DNA of 64,000 nt from Tetracladium setigerum (lineage: Eukaryota; Ascomycota; Leotiomycetes; Helotiales). The DNA lies in NCBI GenBank assembly GCA_031472005.1, contig PZJY01000001.1, forward strand, positions 1,798,001-1,862,000. Direction: 5' to 3'. The notes under the pieces were generated by a model. That model was not told the DNA's origin, made no database searches, and worked only from the letters and a program-made list of their open reading frames with translations. Every line of letters begins with the position of its first letter. Position 1 is the first letter of the stretch. The position numbers and the translations under genes are program-made. This document shows positions 44,632 to 55,062 of the stretch, piece after piece.

Positions 44632-46396
44632 GTGGTGGCAGAAAAGATGTTGGCCATTGGCATCGATTTGGGCGTTTAAAGTTGCACTTGCAACTGGAGG
44701 TGATGAAAGACCGGATGGGGTGCATAAGATGGCATCCTTTTTCCTCCTGTGCAATTTCTATTACTCTTTTTCGTCGGTTACTTCTTCTTGAGAGTCGCTT
44801 CATCTCAGAGACCTGTTTGTATGTTTGTACCGAATGGGTGGGTGTGTGTATTATATGGAGGGATCAGAATGAAAATGGAAAAAATGGAAAGTTAGCTATG
44901 AGCTTCAAATGAGAGATCAGAAGGAGGACAAATAGCATATGCAATACAAGTATTTGAATTGACACTTCTGTCAAGGCCCGAGGGAGGGCGCACAGTTGGC
45001 AAGTGCCATTTTCTTTTCTTTTCTGTGCTGGCATGTGTCGTCATATGTAATATGACTCTTTATTTTATCTGGTTTCAAAAAAGTTCGTATGAACATTTAC
45101 GGAAACTGAACTTCGTATTCCTGAGTGTGGATAGAGACATCATCAGCTTTCACCCTTCTTCCCGGTTTTCCTACTACTAGAAGAGCCTGGCCTCATCAGA
45201 CGATGGCGATTTGTAACGAAGTAGTACGTGCCAATTGAGAATTTTTCCATCGTTCCACTCGTCGGCCCCAATAATAATAATATTAGGACCGACGCGGATT
45301 TTCTCCACAGCAGACCATATCTCCATCATCGATTCTATGGAGATTGGAGAAAATTGAGGAGCCCCGTGCTGGAGAGATGTGGGGGCGATGATTACTTGAT
45401 GTGAGTATCAATCACATGGAGATGGACTTCATTCTTTATTCCCGCCCGACTTCAACGCAGCTATTTTACTGTTGATTGATCAACTTGCCATGTAGGAAAA
45501 GCACACTCTTGGCCAACATTGTATCTATCTTATTTATTTCGTTGCGTTACTTACTGTAAGTGGGCCAACTGCTGCAGTCAAGCTTCCTTGTCACTTGTTT
45601 CAAGCTTCTTTGGAAAGCTTGTCTGAATAGGAAGGTCGTCTTGGACATCTTGGTAAACTTGGTTGGAGGAAGTCTTGCGGCTTAAAACAAGCTAGTACTA
45701 GTGCTAGTCCGGAGCGCCTCGGAGAACACAGACAGACAGTCAGCACTTCACATCTAGCATTTGCCTCGCTGTATCCATTGTCGCCCGGCCTTTCCCGTTA
45801 GATGATTCCATGTCCTCAGCTATGTTTGTATTTTAAAATATGCTGATTGGTGCGCATCTTACTAGCTGTTGAAAGTCACCTCATGTGCTCTATCAATGCG
45901 TGGCAAGTAAACTTGCTACTTTGCCGGCCATACCGGGATTGCGGAGACTGATTATTATCAGACCCGCCGTCCTTCGACATTGTTTGGTACTCCAACCAGA
46001 GACCACATTCACTGAGATCCTCGGAGCCGCGGCACATACAAGATATCTCTGTGATACTCTACAAGTTGAGGCACTTGACGTACCTCAAGACTGCGAGTCA
46101 TGGAGCGACTTTGGTGTACCTTCTCCCCTCAACCCCAAAGCTTGCTCTGGGGCCCCAGCTACCCCAGTTCATTTGACATTTGAATATGATGCAAATCCCG
46201 GGCAATTTAGAATGAGAATTTGGAGCTCAGAGAGAGCGAGCAAGCCGAGTTCCTTCAGATATGGATCCACCATGGCCACCGAGATTTGGGTATATATATG
46301 TTTGGGTACTTTTATCGTTCTTAGGAATTCGTTCCTGGCATTGCTTGTATCTCTCTTCACTTGCATTCAGCAAAGAAAGCGCAGAAAACTCTCGAG
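44632..46396. other. Intergenic, no gene recognised
   Basis: 1.77 kb between Ars2 and the second sugar transporter, both on the plus strand. A 186-codon frame (45885-46445) overlaps the transporter start and has no family character. The repeated aataataata near 45272 and general AT richness suggest promoter DNA. Confidence 0.45.
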
Positions 46397-48277
46397 ATGT
46401 CCGAAAAACCAAAGCAAGATGTGGTTGGGGTTGATGGGGTGGTAGCTCATGATGAACTTCAAGGGAAGAAACATCATTCTGATGTTCTACATGACGAGGA
46501 GCTCATCAACAATGCTGTTAACGCTGAGGCGCGCGAGCATGATATGGGGGCGTGGGAGGCCGTCAAGCTGCATCCCATGGCTTGCTTTTGGGCGTTTATC
46601 TTCTGCTTCACCATTGTACGTTGGCATACGGTCCCTCCCCTTTCCGTGCAGAATTACAGCTAATAATGCTTACCAGGTTATGGAATCCTTCGACATGTTT
46701 CTGAACGGGAACTTTGTCGCACTCACTGCCTTCAAGGAACGATACGGTGTCCCGGTTGAAGGAGGTCAATATGCCATTCCTACGAAATGGCAAAGTTCTC
46801 TCTTCCAAGCTGGTCAGTGTGGTGCTTTCGTCGGAGTCTTTCTGGCTGGACCGATCACCAACCGTCTCGGTTACCGCTTGACTACAATTTTGGCTCTCAT
46901 TGGCATGAACGCCACCATTTTCATTTCCTTCTTTGTAAGTCATGACTCTAAAGACATTCCTGAGATCAGCAGCTGATAGCTTGCGTACAGGCCAATTCGC
47001 TCGAGGTTCTTGTCATTGGACAAGCATTCGAAGGTATTCCCTGGGGTATCTTCATCGCCAACTCACCTGCATACGCTAGTGAGGTTGTCCCTGTCTCTCT
47101 TCGTGGTATTGTGACGGCTACTATTCAAATGAGTTGGTCGATTGGCAGCATCATCGTTGCTGGTGCAACATATGGGTTTAACAAGAGAACCGATGAATGG
47201 GCTTGGCGCGCACCTCTCGCTTTGCAGTGGATCTTTCCTGTGAGTTCCTCCTCAATTGGCATCTTGAATGAGCGTGGTTTACTGATACATATCTAGACAC
47301 CGCTGTTGGTAATTATCTTCTTCGCTCCCGAATCTCCTTGGTGGCTCATCCGTCGTGGTCGTAAAGATGAAGCACTCCGCTCCATCCAACGACTCGGTAG
47401 CAAAACCACAGAGAGTGACCAGCATACTCTGGCCATGATTGAGCGAACTGTTGAGATTGAGGCAAAACTAGGCGGCTCTCCTTCCATCCTTGATCTTTTC
47501 AAGGGCACCGATTTACGACGAACACTCATTACCTGTTTCATGTATGCGTCGCAAAACTTTGCTGGCAACTTGATTGCTAACCAAGCGACCTTCTTCTTTG
47601 AACGTACGTTACTCCTTCTACCCCATATTAAAACTATTCTTTTTACATCACACGCATATGAGATACATGAACTAACTGAAATTACTCATCAATCCAGAAG
47701 CCGGAATGTCAACCGAATTCTCCTTCCAACTCAACCTCATCAACTCCTGCCTCCAACTCGTCGCCAACGCTGGCTCCTGGTTCCTAACAGCCCACTTCGG
47801 CCGTCGAACCATCTACCTCTGGGGCACAGCAACCAACGTAACCTTCCTCTTCCTCCTCGGTATCTGCGCCAGCATCCCCAAAACACATCCACGAACTACG
47901 CCCAAGCCTGCCTCGGCGTCATCATCTCCTTCGTTTTCGCCGGCTCCCTCGGTCCAATCACCTACACCGCCATCGCCGAAACATCGTCCGTCCGTCTGCG
48001 CGCCCTCAGCACTGGCGTGGGACGCGCCGCGTACTACGCGGCTGAAATTCCGATGATCTACCTCGCTTCTCAAATGCTGAATCCCACGGGGTGGAATTTC
48101 GCTGGGAAGTGTGGGTATGTGTGGGGTGGGACTGCTGTGGCTTGTTGGGTGATTGCGTTCTTCTGCTTGCCGGAGTTGAAGGGGAGGTCGTATAGGGAGA
48201 CGGATATTTTGTTCAATAGGAAGATTGTTGCGAGGAAGTTCAAGAAGACCGCGATTGATCTTAGGGATAATGAGTAA
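46397..48277 (+). CDS. MFS sugar transporter, alpha-glucoside permease type, one-base frame break
   Basis: Five exons (introns 46616-46676, 46935-46990, 47240-47296, 47604-47697) encode about 537 residues with twelve hydrophobic segments. Typical sites are SEVVPVSLRG, the APESPWWLIRRGR block after segment six, and the C-terminal LPELKGRSYRETDILF found in fungal maltose/alpha-glucoside proton symporters. The frame runs to GICASIPK, where the next conserved block (STNYAQACLGVIISFVFAGS) is in another frame; one extra base near 47876-47883 (four C then four A) restores it. Without it the protein would lose its last two or three membrane segments. The start MSEKPKQD follows GAG; an upstream in-frame ATG at 46361 is possible. 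Confidence 0.83.
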
Positions 48278-48825
48278 GAAAAGAGGAGGGATTGAATCGA
48301 ATGAAATATATGTGCGGACAGTGAGTTGCCTCTGTGTACACTTATAGTTAGCTCGACGGTAAGGAACTGGGTTCCAATTTTTAAAACTTCAGAAGAATGT
48401 CGCTATCCGGGAGAAGTCTAAAGGCAAGAGGATTGAGTTGCTTCAGAAGCCATAGCTCCCTATTTACTGTACATATTTGAAGATGCACCTATATAAGCTA
48501 GCTAGATGAAAGAATATATGAGATATGATCAGTAGAGCAAGGGGTTGTTATAAAAGAGGGGTGACATGATAGATTTTGATTGTTGACAAAGTCGCAAAGT
48601 CCCTCTAGACAGGAAACTTAAGGCAGTGTGAAATGGAGAAAGCGAGCCTTGGCTTGACTTATTTGTGTCAGAAAAGGGGAAAACGAGTTTCAACAAGGAG
48701 AACCTTTGTGTAAAGTCAATCAATCATGATGAACCAATTCTGTAGCTTGTTTTAACTCGCAATTTTGGCATAAAACTTTTTTTTTAAAAAAAAAAATTTT
48801 ACTAACAATTTTGTGATCACAAACT
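48278..48825. other. Convergent intergenic region with A/T palindrome
   Basis: 548 bp between the sugar transporter and the SET-MYND gene. It is AT-rich; the run of T then A then T at 48779-48800 is partly self-complementary and could act in transcript ends of both genes. No gene is seen. Confidence 0.5.
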
Positions 48826-50534
48826 TCACTTTGCTGAGGACGATATCGCATTCTCTCCCTGTTCCTCCCTACCCGCATCCAATTCCTCAATCACTCTCCC
48901 TACATAGCCCACCAATTCTCTGAGACCCTTTACCAGCGTTTCCGCCATCAGCTTCCCTTCCACAGCCATAGCTCCCTGCATCATCCACCTCCTCAGCTCC
49001 AGTCCAGCGCCACCTCCACTTCGTTGCTCCTGGATGGCCTCCACATCCGCCAACTCCTCCTCTACATCCTTCATAAATCTACCATCCTTCACACCCACTT
49101 CTCTCGTCAAGATCAAGAAAAGCTGAACAGCGGAGACGTAGTCGATATTCCGAATCGTCTGGCGCTGATCTTCGTTGAAGGGGGTGCTTTCGGGAGGCAG
49201 GAGCTCATCGGTGGGAAGGGAGGCGATGTGTTTGAGTAGTTTGGCGATGGCAAAGAGGTGAACAACGCGTGCTGGGTGCGTTGGTTGGGGATAGGTGAAG
49301 GGATCACAGTGTAAGCTAAGAAATAGCATGAGAATAAGGGCTTCGATGTACATGTCGGTGTCGAGGTAATGGAGATACAACTCGTTGACAATCATTGGTA
49401 AGGGAATAATAGCGTATGTTTGAAGACGTGAAAAGGCCCGGATGAAGTGGAGAGCTTCTTTGAGCTTCTTGAACCGTTCAGCGGGGTCATTGGTGACTCT
49501 GCTTTCCTCGACGAGCGTTCGTATGTTAGATGAGACCTCGAGAAGCACGGTGGCATTGGTGATGCCTTTTGCATTAGTTTTGCAGTCTCCTGCGTGATCC
49601 TTGAGCTTCTTGGAGTCCCACCAGACTTCAAAGTTAGAATCGGTTCCCACTGGTAGGCTAGAGAGGGTTCGAAGGAAAGTTTGGTATGGATTCTCGTTTT
49701 TCTTGCAAACTTCGCATTCGCAGGTGAAGAAGTACCGTTCCTTCAACTCTGCTCTTCGCGTCTCCCTGGCTTGGCTAGGATCGATGTATGAGATGAAGAT
49801 CTGTTCTCCGCTCTTGATCTCGTTGAGCGACCGCAACGAGACTGTGCGACCGTTTAAAACAATAGCTGCATTTGGAGAACAGGAATGATTTGCTAACGCC
49901 AGAGCTGGCGAGAAGCAAAGGCCAACAGGTGTATGATCTGGAAGAGTGACGCGAAACGCATTTGTTGAAATCTAGATACTCATTAGCATAATTGACATCT
50001 GAATAGAAAGGGTAGACTGACACGACAGAGAAGATTGGTAGCCCACTCAATCCAATTCTTTGGACTCTTCGAATACTGCACAGCAGCAGTCGACTGAAGA
50101 GTAATCTCCTCCCATCTTTTGCTCTGTCGCAACTCATTCAGATGACCCTCTAGATCTATCCAGGCCGAGTCAAGTCCTGGAGGTTGTGCATTCCTGAGAC
50201 ATAGCTGGATTAAACCTCTCACAGCGGTAGGAGGCACACCAGGCATATTCTTCAAAATGGGGCATTCTTTTTGATGTATCGAAGTCCAATCCACTTTCTG
50301 ACATGCTGTGGAGCAGTACCTTGGTACCTTACACCCACTGCATCTTTTGAGGTCTGTCTTTAGCTTTTCTGCAAAGCAGTAGGAGCACACTTTGTCCAGT
50401 GCGTTCTTTTCCACCAGAATCAGAAGAGGCGATGAGATGCTGACGAGAAGCTCGTCTGCTTCGGTATCAGAGATCGGCGTAAGGCCATTGCCTAAGGAGG
50501 CATGTTTGATGGTCTTGGTGTTGTTGAGGTCCAT
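48826..50534 (-). CDS. SET and MYND domain protein (SMYD-like)
   Basis: Two exons (50534-50022, 49971-48826) give 552 residues. A MYND zinc finger is at 50-90: CSYCFAEKLK, then CSGCKVPRYCSTACQKVDW and HQKEC. After it come the SET-domain marks: LANHSCSPNAAIVLNGRT (the NHS motif binding S-adenosylmethionine), FISYID with its catalytic-region Tyr, and the post-SET CECEVCK. The rest is a helical tail. Enzymes of this type methylate lysines on histones or other proteins; the substrate is unknown. The short intron is 50 nt. The C-terminus has an alternating charged/hydrophobic pattern that fits the helical repeats of SMYD proteins. Confidence 0.88.
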
Positions 50535-50934
50535 TTTGGAAGAGTTGAGGTCGTGGAACGAAATATTTCTGATCTTAAGGATTAGTCATCTCCCGCCTTG
50601 AAAGAGGTTTATTATATCGTGAGATTTTAGTGAAGCGATTTTCTCTGGCCTTGTGAATCTCAAAGTCAGTGAAAGAATGGAGTTGAGGCATATGATGCAA
50701 GGAAGGATAGTTATGGGAGCTATGTGACGCCAAAGTTTTTGGTAATCGTGAAGCTGGACTCGAGTGCAAATTCCTCTAGAATAGGAGTATATGATTCACT
50801 GTATGGATTGATATGATATCATAAGCTTATTTCAATTCCTGTAATGCAAAGACGGCCATCTTTCGCCCGAAATGCATTAGTTCTACCAGAAACACCCACG
50901 CCGCTAATTTACAAGTTACAAGTCCCCCAACCCC
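50535..50934. other. Intergenic
   Basis: 400 bp: promoter of the SET-MYND gene and 3' end of RPT1, both on the minus strand. Nothing else is seen. Confidence 0.5.
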
Positions 50935-52458
50935 TTAGTTGTATTGCATATAAGTAGCAGTGGAGTTGAACTTCAGGTTCCCCTTGATAACCTTGTCCAC
51001 GGCACTCAAGAAATCCTTCTCTGTCGCAACCTTCCTTCTCGCACGGATTGCAAACATACCAGCCTCTGTGCACACACTTCTGAGCTCAGCACCTGTTGAG
51101 TTAGGGCAGAGACGTGAAATCAACTCCCATCTGATATCTCGTTCAACTGACATGCTCTTGGCGTGGATTCGGAGAATGTTTGCACGACCCTCGAGATCTG
51201 GGAGCGAGAATTCGATTTTTCGGTCGATACGTCCAGGTCTCATCAGAGCAGGATCCAGAGTTGAAGGTCTGTTGGTGGCGAACATAACCTTGATGTTTCC
51301 TCGGGCATCAAAACCATCCAATTGAGTGATCAATTCCAGCATAGTTCTCTGCACCTCATTGTCTCCTCCTGCACCATCATCGAAACGAGCACCTCCAATA
51401 GCATCAATTTCGTCGAAGAAAATGATGCAAGCCTTCTTTGTTCGTGCCATCTCGAACAGCTCCCGTACCATTCTCGCGCCCTCACCAACATATTTCTGTA
51501 CCAACTCGCTTCCAATAACTCGAATAAATGTGGCATCGGTTCTGTTGGCGACTGCTCTGGCGCAAAGAGTCTTTCCTGTTCCTGGAGGTCCATAAAGAAG
51601 AGCACCCTTTGGTGGATCGATACCGAGATTGACGAATCGTTCTGGCGATAGTAAGGGCATCTCAACAACCTCTCTGAGTTTCTCGACCTGTTCCTTGCAA
51701 CCTCCAACATCTCCATATGTGACATCCGGCTTGTCTTCGACTGTCATCATTGTCACGCTGGCATCGATCTTGGGTGGGAGGGGTAAGAGGATCTGATACT
51801 TGTTTCGATCGACACTGTAGTAACAGTCAGTAATAGACAACCTATTAATTCCAAATGTCTTACCCAACTCTCATTCCCTCCTCAATATCTGTAGGACTGA
51901 CTCGGTCGCCGAGGTTTACCACGAATTTGGCGATTTGCTTGACGTTGATGACATATTTGCTCTTCTCGGGATCCTTCTCATCTTGGATGATCTTTGTGCA
52001 TCTTGCCACCTGTAGAGGTTGCTCTTCGGACATTCTCTGTCTGTCTGCTGCGACATCCCAAAGATGTGGAGGTGCCAAACCGGTATCTGATTCCTAGAAA
52101 TGTGTCAGAGACTGTCCGTCCATCTCGTCCTAAAATCCATACCTTGACGCCAATCTTCTCGTTTACGCTTGCCTGTCTCTCCTTGATCTGCTGCTCGAGC
52201 TTCTTGAGAGCCGCTCCGTAAGGCGCCGCGCCATAGGTTTTTAGAACTTGAATATCCCTGGGATATTGTTAGCGGATTGCGTGAACAGACAGACTGCTAA
52301 TCTTACTCATCGGTGAGGGGTGTGATCTTCTTCTCTTCTACCTCATCATCTGCGAACTGTGGAAGTTAGATTCAAGCTCCAGCAACGCGAACCGCAGCAT
52401 TCCCAAGACTTGCCTCCTTTCTGTACTTTTGCCAGTCTTCACCCTTGGCGCTGACCAT
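50935..52458 (-). CDS. RPT1: 26S proteasome regulatory ATPase Rpt1
   Basis: Five exons (52458-52414, 52356-52307, 52257-52143, 52093-51864, 51814-50935) give 439 residues. The N-terminal coiled coil contains KKLEQQIKERQASVNEKIG; then an OB-type segment; then the AAA domain with Walker A GPPGTGKT, Walker B IIFFDEIDAIGG, the SRH region with MRPGRIDRKIEF, and the end FNSTATYMQYN that is specific for Rpt1 among the six Rpt subunits. Rpt1 is one of the ring ATPases that unfold substrates for the 20S core. The first intron has a GC donor (AAGGAG|gcaagt); it is the only way to join the conserved FADDEVEEKKITPLTDE segment. It is divergent from CCT4. Confidence 0.96.
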
Positions 52459-52778
52459 ATCTGCGATTGTGGAGAAAGAAGGGCGATTGATTTGTAGGGG
52501 GAGAAAGAGAGGGAGGTAGGATGGAGGTGAAGTTGTGGATATGAAGGGTGTTGTTGATTTTGTGTTGACCGTTTGGTTTGGTGCACAAGGCAAGCTCTCT
52601 TACGAAGCCGCTGGAACAGGCACACTCGGGATCTATCCGAATCCGGCTAGCGCCATATTTTCCAGATCTCGTTGGAAATTTACAAGTGAACGCGGTGGAA
52701 ACGCGACAGTCACCTTTCGAAGACACTTCACGACGAAATTTCAAATCAAATTCCTCATTATAATTTCGATATTTCAAG
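52459..52778. promoter_or_regulatory. Shared bidirectional promoter of RPT1 and CCT4
   Basis: Only 320 bp separate the two start codons. The left half is purine-rich on the plus strand (CT-rich for RPT1). A ggtggaaac near 52698 is two changes from the yeast Rpn4 proteasome element and is not counted as a match. Co-regulation of proteasome and chaperonin is inferred from the arrangement. Confidence 0.6.
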
Positions 52779-54680
52779 ATGGCTCAAGCCGGTGGAAATT
52801 CCCTGAATAATGCCTTCAAAGTAAGCTTTGTGGGGACAAAAGCCGTGGACAAAATATTGACGAAGGCAACCAGGACAAGGAGAAGCCGATGGCAGTTCGA
52901 AATGCCAATATCATAGCTGCTCGAGCTGTTGCAGAGGCAGTTAGAACTTCTCTAGGTCCACGAGGGAGTAAGTGAAGCTTCTCCCAGCTCGCGAGCTGCT
53001 GGGTCTTTCTCAACCTCCCCCTCAGGGCCCTGAGCTACCCCTCGCCCACCACAAGCTTCAACTCTCTTCATATATAGTAGCTGACAGCTGGCAGGCGATA
53101 AAATGATCCAGACGGGCAAGGGTGGTGTTCTGATCACAAATGACGGAAATACGATGCTGAAAAGCATGTCTGTTATGCACCCCTCGGCAAAGATGCTCGT
53201 GGACCTTTCTGCGGCGCAAGATGTGGAGGCAGGAGATGGAACGACATCGGTTGTGGTTATTGCTGGAGCTCTGTTGGGCGCGGCAGATAAGCTACTTGCA
53301 AAGGGAATCCACCCCTCAGTCATCGCAGAGTCTTTCCAGAGGGCAGCGAAGGCATCGGTTCAGATTCTCCACGAAATGTCACATCCAGTCGTTTTAACCG
53401 ACACAGCTACTCTTCTTCAAGCCGCTACCACCTCTCTCTCCTCGAAAATCGTTTCCCAATACTCCAATATTTTCAGTACACTGGCTGTCACTGCAGTCAC
53501 GAAGACAATCGACCTCAAGACCGCCGAAAACGTGGATCTGAACAACATTAGAGTATTCAAGAAAGTTGGAGGCACAATCGAGGATACTGAGATGATAGAG
53601 GGGTTGGTACTGTCGCAACCAGTGATCAAGAACGGTGGCGGACCCGTCAGAATGGAGAAGGCAAAGATTGGTTTGATCCAGTTCCAGCTGAGTCCTCCAA
53701 AGCCAGATGTACGTTATTACATCATATTATTATACATGACACTTTCTTGGGAAGCTCCTATCTAACTTTTTGCAGATGGAAAATCAAATTGTAGTGAACG
53801 ACTACCGACAAATGGACAAGATCCTCAAAGAGGAGCGAACCTACCTTCTAAATCTTGTTAAGAAAATCAAAAAGGCCAAATGTAACGTCCTTTTCATTCA
53901 AAAGTCGATTCTCCGCGACGCTGTCAACGATCTCGCCCTACACTTCCTCGCCAAACTCAACATTCTCTGCATCAAGGATATCGAGCGTGATGAGGTAGAG
54001 TTCATCTGCAAATCCACAGGCTGCAAGCCAATCGCAGATATCGACTCCTTCACTGAGGATAGACTTGGATCTGCAGATCTCGTCGAGGAAAGCTCAAACA
54101 ACGGATCAAGATATGTGAAGGTTACCGGAACAAGAGGTGCCGGCAAGACCGTCAGCATCGTTTGCCGAGGCGCCAACACCCTTATCTTGGACGAGGCCGA
54201 GAGAAGTTTACATGATGCTCTCTGTGTTATCAGATGTCTGGTCAAGAAAAAGGCACTCATTGCCGGAGGAGGAGCACCAGAAATTGAGATCGCTTCTCAG
54301 CTCGCTAAGCAATCCCGCAGTCTGACAGGAACCGAAGCTATCTGCTTCAAAGCATTTGCAGATGCGATGGAGGTCATCCCCACAACTCTCGCTGAAAATG
54401 CAGGGTTGAACAGCATCAAGGTCGTGACGGAATTGAGACACAGACACGCAAACGGAGACAAGAATGCAGGTGTGAGTATCAAGAAGGGTGGTGTGAAGGT
54501 TGATATTGCGGAGGAGAATGTGCTGCAGCCCTTGTTAGTCAGCACGAGCGCGGTGGAGTTGGCTGCTGAGACGGTCAAGATGATTCTTCGCATAGATGGT
54601 AAGTCGACTCTTCCTCCACTCCTTAAAAGCCAGAAGAATACATACTAACCTAATTTACAGATATTTGCTTGAGCAGGTAG
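52779..54680 (+). CDS. CCT4: T-complex protein 1 subunit delta (chaperonin CCT4)
   Basis: Five exons (introns 52821-52873, 52968-53094, 53709-53775, 54599-54660) give 530 residues. Group II chaperonin motifs are present: RTSLGPRG, then VLITNDGNTML, the ATP-site DVEAGDGTTSVVVIAGALL, and GGGAPEIEIASQL. The body matches the delta subunit (AVRNANIIAARAV, SVMHPSAKMLVDLSAAQD). CCT is the cytosolic double ring that folds actin and tubulin, including the alpha-tubulin encoded in this window. The last exon is only 20 nt (ATATTTGCTTGAGCAGG and stop). The first intron acceptor was chosen at 52873, which joins FK to DKEKPMAV in frame. Confidence 0.96.
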
Positions 54681-55062
54681 ATAAAAAGCATTCGAGCGGG
54701 TCAAGAAATGACTGTAGAATAATGTAGCAATATCAAAAGTTGCACACCTTGACTATTTTTCTTGCCATTAATCTTTATTTTCACTTAGCAGTGCTATGCG
54801 TGATACCTAGATAACAAATAGTGTTGCAAACTAGCCGACCACATACTTTATCTTTTTAATATTTTATGCAAACTGAAATAGATGAAATTTTCAAACTAGA
54901 ACTTATTAATTCATTGTGTCAAAAGGGATCATGTATTACTAGTCCTAGATATGTACGCAATATTAGGTCTTGATAAATGAATTATGATAAGCACTCCTGT
55001 TCGTTTATACCCAACATTTACCTCTGCTTTTCTCAATCGATCATCCGTCCACTGCATGCACC
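54681..55062. other. Convergent intergenic region
   Basis: 382 AT-rich bases with the 3' ends of CCT4 and the zinc-finger locus. No gene is seen. Confidence 0.5.

Noticed and set aside
45885..46445. A 186-codon frame upstream of the second sugar transporter
   Set aside because: It overlaps the transporter start in another frame and shows no family character.
52690..52706. Proteasome-associated control element (Rpn4 site) in the RPT1/CCT4 promoter
   Set aside because: The best candidate differs from the consensus at two of nine positions, which is expected by chance.
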